Positions 14,680-22,863 of a stretch of 32,606 bases of DNA are shown one piece after another. Position numbers and translations under genes: made by a program. The stretch's first letter is position 1; each line of letters begins with the position of its first letter. The notes under the pieces are model-generated. The model was given only the letters and a program-made list of their open reading frames with translations. It was not told the origin of the DNA and searched no databases. The stretch is from Candidatus Viridilinea mediisalina (lineage in GTDB: Bacteria > Chloroflexota > Chloroflexia > Chloroflexales > Chloroflexaceae): contig NZ_NQWI01000054.1 in NCBI RefSeq assembly GCF_002532535.1, positions 1-32,606 of the forward strand. The letters run 5' to 3'.

Positions 14680-17364
14680 ATGCAGAAGCTGCGTGTTGCT
14701 GAAATCCGTGAGCGCTTTCTGGCCTATTTTGAGCGCAACGGTCATACTCGTGTCGCTAGTTCGTCGTTGGTTGTTGCCAATGATCCGACGCTGCTCTTTA
14801 CCAATTCGGGGATGGTGCAGTTTAAGGATGTCTTCCTCGGTGCTGAACAGCGCCCCTATCTGCGGGCCGCCACGGCCCAGAAGTGTCTGCGCGTCTCTGG
14901 TAAGCATAATGATCTTGAGGAGGTTGGCCCTTCGCCGCGTCACCATACCTTCTTTGAGATGTTGGGCAATTTCTCTTTCGGGGACTATTTTAAGGCCGAG
15001 GCGATCCGCTTTTCGTGGGAGTTGTTGACCCAAGAGTTCCAGTTGCCCGTTGAACGCCTCTGGTTTACGGTCTTTGAGGGTGATGCTGAGGTTCCCGCTG
15101 ATGATGAAGCGGCTCAACTCTGGATCAATCAAGGGGCCGATCCCAGCCGTGTGCTGCGTTTTGGACGTAAGGATAATTTCTGGATCATGGGCGATACCGG
15201 CCCCTGTGGCCCCTGCTCGGAGATTACGGTCTATTTGGGCGATGATCTGAGTAAGATGCGCCCTGAGGGGGTCAATTCTGATGATCCCGACTATGTGGAG
15301 ATTTGGAATAACGTCTTTATGCAGTATGACCGCGCTACTATGCAGCCTTTGCCCCGCCCTTCGGTAGATACCGGCATGGGCCTTGAACGGATGGCGATGG
15401 TGCTGCAAGGGGTGCGCTCTAACTATGAGACCGATGCGTTTGTGACGATTATTGAGCGGGTGATGGCGGAGTTGGGGAGCGATGCGGCTCACTACCGCGC
15501 CCATTTTGCCAACTATCGGGCAATTGCCGACCACGCCCGTGCTGTGGCGTTCCTGATTGCCGATGGTGTGCTGCCGGGCAATGCGGGGCGCTCCTATGTG
15601 CTGCGCCGCATCCTGCGCCGTGCGGCCTACCAGGGGCGCGGGATTGGCTTTGAAGCGCCCTTTTTGGCTAAGATCATTGCGACCGTGATTGACGATATGG
15701 CCCCCGCCTACCCGGAGTTGGTGGCGCGCCGTGAGTTTATTCTGGAATCTGCCGATGCTGAAGAACGCCAGTTTCTGCGGACGCTGACGGGTGGGATTGC
15801 GCGGCTCAAGAGTGTCGTAGACCAGGTGCAGGCCGAAGGCGGGAGCCTCGTCGCTGGTCAGGATGCTTTTGTGCTCAAGGATACCTTTGGTTTTCCGCTC
15901 GATCTGACCCAGAAGATTGCCGCCGAGCAGGGGTTGCAGGTGGATGAAGCGGGCTATGACCAGGCGATGCAGGCGCAGCGCGAGCGTTCGCGGGCGGCGG
16001 CTAAGTTTACCCGTGGTGATGATGCTGAACTCTGGAGCGACCGGGGGTTGCCGGCAACGCGCTTCATTGGCTATGATACCCTCGTGACTGAAGCCACTGT
16101 CCTGGCACTGGTTGCTGCGGGCGATGTGGTGGCCCAGGCCCACACAGGTGCCCATGTGCAGGTTGTGCTCGACCAGACGCCCTTCTATGCGGAGAGTGGC
16201 GGCCAGGTGGGTGATACGGGCAAGTTGATCTTCGATGCGGGCATGGTGGAGGTGAGCGACACGCTGCGCCCTGTGCCCGGCCTGATTGTTCACTATGGCA
16301 CCCTGAGTGCAGGCAGCCTCAGCGTGGGGCAAACGCTGCGCGCCGAGGTGGATGCGGCACGGCGCACAGCGATTATGCGGAACCACACCGCCACCCACCT
16401 GCTCCATCGGGCGCTGCGCGATGTTGTGGGTGAACACGCGGCCCAAGCGGGTTCGCTCGTAGCCCCAGAACGGCTACGCTTCGATTTTACCCATAACAAA
16501 GCCCTCGATGCGGCCACGCTGCGTACCATCGAAGCCCGCCTCAACACATGGGTACGCGCCGACGGGCAGGTCAGTTGGGCCGAAATGAGCTACCAGGCCG
16601 CCTTGGACAGCGGCGCGATTGCGCTCTTCGGCGAAAAGTACAGTGATCTCGTGCGGGTCGTAACGATTGAGCGCGGCGCTGAAACCGCGAGCGCAAGCTT
16701 TGCCTCACGCGACTCACGCGAGCTCTGCGGCGGCACCCATGTCACCAGCACGGGGCAGATTGGCTACGTGCGCCTCTTGGCCGAGAGTAGCATCGGCAGT
16801 GGCATCCGCCGCATCGAGGCGCTCACCGGCCATAAGGCCGAAGCGTGGGCCGAACAGCAAGCCCAAGCCTTGCGCGAACTTGCGAACCGCCTGGGGGTCG
16901 CGCCAAACTTGGTTGTCGAACGGGTCGAGCAGCTCTTGGGCGAAGCCAAACAGCGCCAGCAGGAACTGAACACGCTACGCGGACGCTTGGCCCGTTCGTC
17001 GCTTGAACAACTGCTCGAGCAAGTCCAGCACGAGCATGGGGTGCCGCTCTTGGCCGCCCAGGTTGAAGCGGAGGACGTAGCTCGTCTGCGCGAAATGGGC
17101 GACTTCCTGCGCGACCGCCTCGGCTCCGGTGTGATCGTCTTGGGCACCGTGATCCAAGCCAAGCCGCTGCTCTTGGTGATGGTAACGCCCGATCTGGTTA
17201 CGCAGGGCTACCATGCGGGCAAGCTCGTGAAGGCGCTTGCCGCCATGGTGGGCGGTGGGGGTGGCGGACGGCCCGACATGGCCCAGGCGGGCGGCAAAGA
17301 CCCAGCGCAACTCGGGGCAGCCCTCGCGCAGGCCGGGGCACTCGTGGCCGCGCAGGGGGCGTGA
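14680..17364 (+). CDS. alaS: Alanyl-tRNA synthetase
   Basis: Charges tRNA-Ala with alanine and edits mischarged Ser/Gly. About 894 residues, full length. The class II catalytic core shows FTNSGMVQFKDVFLG and GDTGPCGPCSEI. The editing domain has the zinc-site motif NHTATHLLH (H569, H573) and CGGTH (C683, H687). The C-terminal DHHA1/C-Ala region ends with a glycine-rich GGGGGGRPDMAQAGG. ATG at 14680 is chosen over a TTG two codons upstream because MQKLRVAEIRERF is the usual start. No strong Shine-Dalgarno sequence is visible. Confidence 0.97.
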   Translation: MQKLRVAEIRERFLAYFERNGHTRVASSSLVVANDPTLLFTNSGMVQFKDVFLGAEQRPYLRAATAQKCLRVSGKHNDLEEVGPSPRHHTFFEMLGNFSFGDYFKAEAIRFSWELLTQEFQLPVERLWFTVFEGDAEVPADDEAAQLWINQGADPSRVLRFGRKDNFWIMGDTGPCGPCSEITVYLGDDLSKMRPEGVNSDDPDYVEIWNNVFMQYDRATMQPLPRPSVDTGMGLERMAMVLQGVRSNYETDAFVTIIERVMAELGSDAAHYRAHFANYRAIADHARAVAFLIADGVLPGNAGRSYVLRRILRRAAYQGRGIGFEAPFLAKIIATVIDDMAPAYPELVARREFILESADAEERQFLRTLTGGIARLKSVVDQVQAEGGSLVAGQDAFVLKDTFGFPLDLTQKIAAEQGLQVDEAGYDQAMQAQRERSRAAAKFTRGDDAELWSDRGLPATRFIGYDTLVTEATVLALVAAGDVVAQAHTGAHVQVVLDQTPFYAESGGQVGDTGKLIFDAGMVEVSDTLRPVPGLIVHYGTLSAGSLSVGQTLRAEVDAARRTAIMRNHTATHLLHRALRDVVGEHAAQAGSLVAPERLRFDFTHNKALDAATLRTIEARLNTWVRADGQVSWAEMSYQAALDSGAIALFGEKYSDLVRVVTIERGAETASASFASRDSRELCGGTHVTSTGQIGYVRLLAESSIGSGIRRIEALTGHKAEAWAEQQAQALRELANRLGVAPNLVVERVEQLLGEAKQRQQELNTLRGRLARSSLEQLLEQVQHEHGVPLLAAQVEAEDVARLREMGDFLRDRLGSGVIVLGTVIQAKPLLLVMVTPDLVTQGYHAGKLVKALAAMVGGGGGGRPDMAQAGGKDPAQLGAALAQAGALVAAQGA

Positions 17365-17375
17365 GGTGCAGCGTA

Positions 17376-17405
17376 TTTCACCACAGAGGCACAGAGGACA
17401 CAGAG
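17376..17405 (+). repeat. CACAGAGGCACAGAG-type dispersed repeat
   Basis: TTCACCACAGAGGCACAGAG plus a further ACACAGAG follows the alaS stop. The same motif occurs at 26851-26944 and 30774-30840. The following bases to 17468 hold nothing that I recognise. Confidence 0.6.
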
Positions 17406-17468
17406 TTATAGTTTACGGTAATGCCTGTACTTCTAAGGGAAGCAGAAATTTTCAAGTATCCCAGCAGC

Positions 17469-17691
17469 CTGTCATGCTGAATAGTCCATGAGCGGCCATC
17501 GTAGTGCCGACTTTAGTCGGCTTCCCATCGCTTCCAGAAGACCTCAGCCGACTAATGGTCTTCCAGTAAATAATCCGCTAACCAGACCTCGCAGATCTGG
17601 CATATCTATCAGGTCTAGTCCGTGCCGCGACACCGGATTAATTTCTGGAAGACCATAAGTCGGCACTACCTACGGTCTCTCAGGATGACAA
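17469..17691. mobile_element. Nested inverted-repeat element (non-coding)
   Basis: Three layers of symmetry. The outermost ends, CTGTCATGCTGA (17469-17480) and TCAGGATGACAA (17680-17691), pair at 10 of 12. Inside them GTAGTGCCGACTT (17501-17513) pairs perfectly with 17657-17669. Further in, 31-base arms 17547-17577 and 17634-17664 pair with three mismatches around a 56-base loop. There is no coding capacity. It fills most of the 473-base gap between alaS and the Rpn-like gene and looks like one palindromic element inserted into another. Confidence 0.6.
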
Positions 17692-17837
17692 AACAATGGG
17701 GCAATGAACAAAATCCGCTTCCCTAACACCTTAACGCCTCGCAATCAGCCCAAAACCGTAACTTTTTGGCTGCTCGTGCGGTAGATCTAGTAGACCCCTA
17801 TGGTTTCTGGATACCCGACTACCCACGAGGCATACCA

Positions 17838-18803
17838 ATGGAATCCCTTCCTTCCGATTTTGATGGTGCATGGAAATACGCCATGCACCACTTCTTTCCG
17901 CCCTTTACCCAACTCTTCTTTCCTCTTGTCTACGCCGCGATTGATTGGAGCAAACCCTTTCATTTTCTCACAACGGCACTTGAGCAGATTGACCCTGATC
18001 GTTCGCAGGGAAAACAACATACTGACACGCTTGTGCAGGTCATACGGCGTGATGGCAAACAATCTTTGGTCTTTGTTCATATCGAGATACAATCGCAGTA
18101 TGATACGGAATTTCCTGAGCGCATGTTCCGTTATCATGCTCGGCTCTTCGACCGCCAACGGCAGCCAGTCGTCAGTTTAGCGGTGCTAGGCGATGAGCGA
18201 GCATCTTGGCATCCCGATCACTTTGGCTATAATCTCTGGGAATGTGAGCTTACCCTCAAATTTCCTACAGTAAAATTGATCAAGCTCGACCGCAGCATGC
18301 TAGAGGCGAGCAACAATCCCGTTGCAGCGCTAACCCTGATCCATTGCGATGCACTCGAGACGCGAGGACAACCAGCGCAACGAATGGAGCGCAAAATCGC
18401 TCGCTTTCGCTCATGTTTGCGTAAGGGCTATAGCATAGACGACTTTCGTAAACTCATCCGCTTACTGGATCAACTGCTGCGTCTCGATCCGAACACGAAT
18501 AGACAGGTGCGTGCTACAATACGTCAGATTGAACAGGAGGAGCAAGGTATGGATACCTTTGTAACCAGCTTTGAACAACTAGCCCGCGAAGAGGGCCGTG
18601 CCGAAGGCCGCGAAGAGGGCCGTGCCGAGATTTTGCAAGAAGTTGTCTTGCGTCTCCTCAAGCGCCGTTGTGGATCGCTCCCCGCTACCTTGCAGCACCA
18701 AGTAATCCAGCTTGATTCAGCGCAACTCTTAGCTTTGAGTGAGGCTGTGCTTGAGTTAAACTCGTTGGATGATCTGCATGGTTGGTTGGCGCAACAGGAA
18801 TAA
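17838..18803 (+). CDS. Rpn-like PD-(D/E)XK nuclease/transposase-related protein with DUF4351-like tail
   Basis: A 321-residue protein of the recombination-promoting nuclease group often annotated as a putative transposase. The N-terminal half (FPPFTQLFFPLVY, then D63 in HTDTLVQV and E83-x-Q85 in HIEIQSQ) matches the PD-(D/E)XK-like active site. The middle is helical, followed by a charged repeat (REEGRAEGREEGRAE). The end, SLPATLQHQVIQLDSAQLLAL then SLDDLHGWL, is DUF4351-like. ATG at 17838 fits the family start (MESLPSDFDG); the in-frame upstream part is discarded. It is embedded among repeats and its stop codon overlaps repeat copy B, a typical accessory setting. Whether it is active is unknown. 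Confidence 0.78.
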   Translation: MESLPSDFDGAWKYAMHHFFPPFTQLFFPLVYAAIDWSKPFHFLTTALEQIDPDRSQGKQHTDTLVQVIRRDGKQSLVFVHIEIQSQYDTEFPERMFRYHARLFDRQRQPVVSLAVLGDERASWHPDHFGYNLWECELTLKFPTVKLIKLDRSMLEASNNPVAALTLIHCDALETRGQPAQRMERKIARFRSCLRKGYSIDDFRKLIRLLDQLLRLDPNTNRQVRATIRQIEQEEQGMDTFVTSFEQLAREEGRAEGREEGRAEILQEVVLRLLKRRCGSLPATLQHQVIQLDSAQLLALSEAVLELNSLDDLHGWLAQQE

Positions 18804-18920
18804 TACCATTTACGATTGTAGATTGTAGATTGCAGATTGTAGATTGCAGATTGCCGAACATGGCGTCCCAATGGGCTTTTGCGTTCTTGATAATGCGGCA
18901 TGTTCAAGGGTAATTGGTAT
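18803..18920 (+). repeat. Dispersed hairpin repeat, copy B (expanded heptamers)
   Basis: Same family as 5782, 32233 and 32508. It begins ATACCATTTACGATT, overlapping the last base of the Rpn-gene stop codon, and ends GGGTAATTGGTAT. At 118 bp it is longer than the other copies because the internal GATTGYA heptamer is present about six times instead of three. Internal GAACATG/CATGTTC and terminal ATACCA/TGGTAT inverted repeats are retained. Confidence 0.9.
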
Positions 18921-18998
18921 AATTCTAAATTTCGGATCTGAGGAATTGCAACTTTTTTCATTGCGTATGGCCTATTATAAATGTAAGGCAACTAACCT

Positions 18999-20861
18999 AT
19001 GTTCCGCGATCAACCCGAAGCGCCCCTGCTGATTGTCACGCCGACGGATCGGGCTGAGGCGATCTTGGCACGGGCGCGGCGTAGTGGTTCGTTCCGTGTG
19101 CAGATCTTGGTACCCGATGGGGTGGACGTTCTGCATGATGCCAGCGAAGTGGCCCATTTGGCTGAAGGCGCTTCCCACGCTGGACTTGAGTTGCTTTTGA
19201 TTACCCGCGATGCGCCTACGTTGGCTCTGGCACGTCAGTTTGGGATTACGACCCTGGCTGTCACTGATGCTGTGCGCCCCGCTGCGCCCCCAACGCCTGC
19301 TGCGGTATCTGCAACTGACCAAGATTTTCTAGCCGCACTCGATGATCTTGATGTGGCCCCCCGTTCGACGCCAGCCGAAGATCTGGCGGCGGCTGAGGCG
19401 AGTTTGGCGGCGGCGTTGCGTGCCGGTCGTGCGCCGGTGCGCCAGGCGCCAAACGATGATGAACTGCTGGCTGCAAGTTTGCACCATGAGCCAGAACATT
19501 CGTCTCGCCGGGCTGCACAACCAGAGGTGGTTGCGGCCCCGCCAAGGCAGCGTTCACCCCGTGAGCGTTCGGTCGCCTCTGAGTTGGGCTCGCGCCGTAC
19601 CCCTGCGGCCCTGCGGCCAAAGACAAGCATCTGGTTGACCTCGTCGCTTGCTATTACGCTCGTGGGTCTCTTGGCTATCATTGCGATTGTGCTGCTCTGG
19701 GGCAGCCGCGTAACGGTGGTGGTGACGCCGCCAGTGCCCCCAGAGACGATTGATCTGATTACGGCGCTGCCGCTGCCTCTCGCCGCCCCTGGCAGTACCA
19801 GTACGACTGCTGTTGCCGCTGCGCCGCTGCGCGATGAGGTGACCTATAGTGTCGAGGGAGAGGTGCTTGAGGGTACGATGGCACCTTCTGGCAGTGCCGG
19901 CGGCACTGTGACGATCTTGAACTCTAGTCAGCAGCCGATCTTCCTGCCTGCGGGCAGTGAATTTGTGGCCCTGCGCGGCGATGGGCGCGATGTGCCTTTC
20001 TTGAGTCTTGCTGATGTCCAGGTACCTGCGGCTACCACGAGCGATACGGGGGCACAGGTGATTACGAGTCGCGGGCAGGCGAGTGTCGCAGTGCAGGCCC
20101 GTTCGCCTGGGAGTGGCTCCAATGTGGGTGAGAATAGTGTGCGCCGGATTACGCCCCCCGGTGGTGCGGCCTTCAGTGTGGGCACAGGCGGCCTGCTTGT
20201 CCAACACGGCCCCTTAACTGGTGGTAGCGAAGCGGAAGTGCGGATTGTGAATGCAGACGAGGTTGAGGCGTTGCTCGCGACTGCCCTTGAGGGTATGGAT
20301 AGCTTGGCCCGCCAACGGCTCGATGAGTTTGCCCTGGCCCAAGATTTGGCGCTTGATCCGAGTACGATTACACCGCGTCGCAGCGATCTGGAACAGATGC
20401 TTGGCTTTGAGTATCAGGTGCAACCGCCCATTGGCGAAAACATTGATCCCTCTGATCCCTCCTTTAGCCTGATTATCCGTGCTGAGTATAGCGCCCTCGC
20501 CACCCAACGTGATCGTCCGCTGGAGCGCCAATTGGGCATGGCGATCACCGAGCAGTTACGCCAAGCCGGACGGATCGCGCCGGGCGATTGCCGTGCCCCT
20601 GTGGCTACTGAGTGGCGCTGGGACGGTGAGAGCCTGTTGGTCAATGGCCAGATCGCTCCCGATACGCAGAGCCCCGGCTGCCGTGCGCGCCTAGATGATG
20701 GCGTTGTGGCTCAAGTGCTGACCGCTGTGCTTGGTCAAGACCGCAGGGCGGCCCAAGCGAACCTTGATGCGATGGTTGATGCTGGCTTGATTGGCAGCTA
20801 TACCTTACCCGATGTTGAGCGTATGCCAAGTTGGGAATGGCAGATTGAGGTGGCACGGTGA
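18999..20861 (+). CDS. Single-pass membrane protein with baseplate-J-like extracytoplasmic domain
   Basis: 620 residues. The cytoplasmic N-terminus (about 1-90, LLIVTPTDRAEAILARARRSG) resembles a small alpha/beta domain. A low-complexity Ala/Pro/Arg linker (about 90-205) and one transmembrane helix (about 210-232, SLAITLVGLLAIIAIVLLW) follow. The extracytoplasmic part contains GTVTILNSSQQPIFLPAGSE and VQARSPGSGSNVGENS, a pattern like baseplate J/gp47 proteins. No phage or contractile-injection genes are nearby, so the name reflects fold similarity only. Its stop overlaps the ruvX start by GTGA, and it begins 78 bases after repeat copy B. Confidence 0.65.
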   Translation: MFRDQPEAPLLIVTPTDRAEAILARARRSGSFRVQILVPDGVDVLHDASEVAHLAEGASHAGLELLLITRDAPTLALARQFGITTLAVTDAVRPAAPPTPAAVSATDQDFLAALDDLDVAPRSTPAEDLAAAEASLAAALRAGRAPVRQAPNDDELLAASLHHEPEHSSRRAAQPEVVAAPPRQRSPRERSVASELGSRRTPAALRPKTSIWLTSSLAITLVGLLAIIAIVLLWGSRVTVVVTPPVPPETIDLITALPLPLAAPGSTSTTAVAAAPLRDEVTYSVEGEVLEGTMAPSGSAGGTVTILNSSQQPIFLPAGSEFVALRGDGRDVPFLSLADVQVPAATTSDTGAQVITSRGQASVAVQARSPGSGSNVGENSVRRITPPGGAAFSVGTGGLLVQHGPLTGGSEAEVRIVNADEVEALLATALEGMDSLARQRLDEFALAQDLALDPSTITPRRSDLEQMLGFEYQVQPPIGENIDPSDPSFSLIIRAEYSALATQRDRPLERQLGMAITEQLRQAGRIAPGDCRAPVATEWRWDGESLLVNGQIAPDTQSPGCRARLDDGVVAQVLTAVLGQDRRAAQANLDAMVDAGLIGSYTLPDVERMPSWEWQIEVAR

Positions 20862-21316
20862 ACATGCAAGAGCAGCGCTCGCTTGGTTTGGATGTGGGCG
20901 AACGGCGTATTGGTGTCGCGCTGAGTGATCCCTCGGGCCGTTTGGCGAGTGCCTTAACGACGCTGCAAGCCCGTCCTCAAGCAGAAGCCCTGACTCGCAT
21001 CGAACGCCTTGTCGCTGAACATGGGGTCTACGAAGTTGTTGTTGGTCTGCCCCTAACCCTGCGGGGCGAGGTTGGCCCCCAGGCTGAAGTGGTTCAGCGT
21101 TTCGCAGAAGCGCTCGGCGAACGCCTTACTTTGCCCATTCACCTCTTCGATGAGCGCCTCACCACCTCCGCTGCCGAGCAACTGCTGCGTGATCTCGGCG
21201 TCAAACCAGAGAAACGCCGCCAACAGGTGGATCAGGTGGCAGCAGCCATTATTTTGCAGGATTTTTTGGATCAGCGTCAACGTCAGGGCGAAGACCTATG
21301 GAAGCATCCGCACTAG
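20858..21316 (+). CDS. ruvX: RuvX/YqgF-type Holliday junction resolvase or pre-16S rRNA nuclease
   Basis: 152 residues with an RNase H-like fold: SLGLDVGERRIGVALSD (Asp in the first strand), EVVVGLPLTLRGE, LFDERLTTSAAEQ (Glu) and DQVAAAIILQDFL (final Asp). These are the conserved YqgF catalytic positions. GTG at 20858 overlaps the preceding stop and has a GAGGTGG sequence about six bases upstream; ATG at 20864 is an alternative. Its 3' end overlaps the next gene by 19 bases. Confidence 0.92.
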   Translation: MNMQEQRSLGLDVGERRIGVALSDPSGRLASALTTLQARPQAEALTRIERLVAEHGVYEVVVGLPLTLRGEVGPQAEVVQRFAEALGERLTLPIHLFDERLTTSAAEQLLRDLGVKPEKRRQQVDQVAAAIILQDFLDQRQRQGEDLWKHPH

Positions 21317-22695
21317 CACTGCTCATTGCTGCCGGTGAAGGCCCCCAGGTCGCTTTTGCCCGCAGCAAGGCGCGGCGCGACGAGATCGCCGAGAGCTTGG
21401 TGGCCTTTGCCAACGGTCATGGCGGCAGCCTGATCCTTGGCTTGGCGGGCCGTACACGGGCCAAAGTTGAGGGCGTCGCCGATCTAGCTGCGGCCCGCGA
21501 TCTCCTGATTGATGCAGCATTGGTCTGTACGCCCCCGTTGGTGCTGCCGCTACCGCACGAGGTCACCCTCAACGGCGTGGTACTCTTGGTACTCCACGTC
21601 CCCGCTGGTCTCTCGCAGGTCTATGCGCTACACGGCAAATATTTGCGCCGCGAAGGGGCCAGCAACCAACCCCTCGCCCCCGATGCGCTACGCCGCTTGC
21701 TGCTCGAACGGGGCGAGGTGAGTTGGGAGCGCAGCGTACCTGCTGGGGTCAGTTTGGCTGAACTGGATCAGGCAAAAATTGCAGCCTACGCCCAGCGGGT
21801 TGGCCCCGCCGCCGCAGAAGAGCCTATGGCGCTGCTCTATGCGCGTGGCTGCCTCACGCGGGCCGCAGCGCCAACGGGCGCGGCGCTGCCCACCAATGCC
21901 GGAATGTTGCTCTTTGCCCGCCAGATCGAAGCCCGCTACCCTCAGGCTGAAGTCACCCTGGTGCGCTACCGCGGGCGCGACATGGCCGACATCTTTGAGC
22001 GCGAGGATGTGCGCGCCACCCTGCCTGAAGCGGTGCGCCGCGCCGAACGCTGGCTCGCTGAACATATGCGTAAGGGCAGCCGCATGGATGGCCTTGAACG
22101 CCAAGATTGGACCCAGTTTCCCCCAGGGGCTGTGCGCGAGGCATTGGTCAATGCGGTGGCTCACCGCGACTATAGTGTGCGGGGTGAGGGCATCCGCGTG
22201 GCGCTCTTTAGCGACCGGCTAGAGGTCTATTCGCCAGGGCGCTTGCCGGGCCATGTTACGCTGCAAAATATCGTTGAAGAACGCTACTCGCGCAACGAGA
22301 GCCTCGTGCAAGTCTTGGCCGATTATGGCATGATCGAGCGGCTTGGCTACGGGATTGATCGTATGCTGCGCCAGATGGAGGCCGCCGGTCTGCCTCCGCC
22401 TGAATTTCGGGAAACCGCCGCCGGCTTCCTCGTTACTCTCACCGGCCAACCCGTGGATGACTTAACCCCCGCAGGGTTGGATACCCGCGAATGGGTGCGT
22501 ATGGGCCTGAACGAGCGCCAGATCGCCGCAATGGTGCAACTCGCCCGTGAGCATCGCATCACCAACCGCGACCTGCAAGAACGCTACCCTGACGTGAGTG
22601 CCGAGAGCGTCCGCCGCGATTTGGCCGATCTGGTCGAACGCGGCCTGTTACTCAAAGTAGGTGATAAACGTGCGACCTATTATATTTTGAAGTAA
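21298..22695 (+). CDS. AlbA_2 / HATPase_c_4-type ATP-binding protein with C-terminal winged helix
   Basis: A 465-residue paralogue in architecture of the gene at 8872. AlbA_2-like domain (about 10-130: ARRDEIAESLVAFANGHGG, LILGLAG), a central linker, a GHKL-like block REALVNAVAHRDYSVRGEG with VYSPGRLPG and RLGYGIDRM (about 275-365), then a predicted DeoR-like winged helix (about 405-465: ITNRDLQERYPDVSAESVRR, DLVERGLL). The winged helix suggests DNA binding and transcriptional control. Unlike the 8872 gene it has no ParA-like neighbour. It starts inside ruvX (19-base overlap), so it is translationally linked to it. Confidence 0.85.
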   Translation: MEASALALLIAAGEGPQVAFARSKARRDEIAESLVAFANGHGGSLILGLAGRTRAKVEGVADLAAARDLLIDAALVCTPPLVLPLPHEVTLNGVVLLVLHVPAGLSQVYALHGKYLRREGASNQPLAPDALRRLLLERGEVSWERSVPAGVSLAELDQAKIAAYAQRVGPAAAEEPMALLYARGCLTRAAAPTGAALPTNAGMLLFARQIEARYPQAEVTLVRYRGRDMADIFEREDVRATLPEAVRRAERWLAEHMRKGSRMDGLERQDWTQFPPGAVREALVNAVAHRDYSVRGEGIRVALFSDRLEVYSPGRLPGHVTLQNIVEERYSRNESLVQVLADYGMIERLGYGIDRMLRQMEAAGLPPPEFRETAAGFLVTLTGQPVDDLTPAGLDTREWVRMGLNERQIAAMVQLAREHRITNRDLQERYPDVSAESVRRDLADLVERGLLLKVGDKRATYYILK

Positions 22696-22754
22696 GACAT
22701 GTTTTCATGGTGCTTTACATGTTAGATGCTATCTGAAAATTCTATGAACTGGTG

Positions 22755-22794
22755 TTGGAGTGCCGGCTTTAGCCGGCTAAAGCCGGCACTCCAA
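22755..22794. repeat. Second copy of the TGGAGTGCCGGC palindrome
   Basis: A perfect 40-base palindrome identical in its core to that at 7248-7285. The left flank (TATCTGAAAATTCTATG) is a degraded version of the 7220-7240 flank; the right end of the element is not recognisable. It lies between the AlbA_2 gene and the methyltransferase gene. Confidence 0.7.
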
Positions 22795-22825
22795 CCCCTA
22801 CACCGGGCGATTTTTGCGCTATTGC

Positions 22826-22860
22826 CTATTTTCTATCTCCTCGTTTCTGTATCCTCCCCT
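22826..22860 (+). repeat. Pyrimidine-rich leader repeat before the TrmH-type gene
   Basis: CCTATTTTCTATCTCC followed by CTGTATCCTCCCCT, ending three bases before the start codon. It shares order and wording with the carA leader. Because it occupies the Shine-Dalgarno position, the gene has no visible ribosome-binding site. Confidence 0.55.
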
Positions 22861-22863
22861 AAC

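Noticed and set aside
14368-16446. A 692-codon open frame on the minus strand
   Set aside because: It lies almost entirely antisense to alaS, its translation is rich in His/Gln/Arg with no domain pattern, and alaS is unmistakable.
18815-18856. Possible CRISPR array from the repeated GATTGTA/GATTGCA units
   Set aside because: The units are only seven bases, with no spacers and no cas genes; they are an internal part of a dispersed repeat.
18999-20861. Prophage or contractile injection system suggested by the baseplate-J-like protein
   Set aside because: No sheath, tube, tail-fibre, capsid or integrase gene is nearby, and the protein has a transmembrane anchor and sits beside ruvX.
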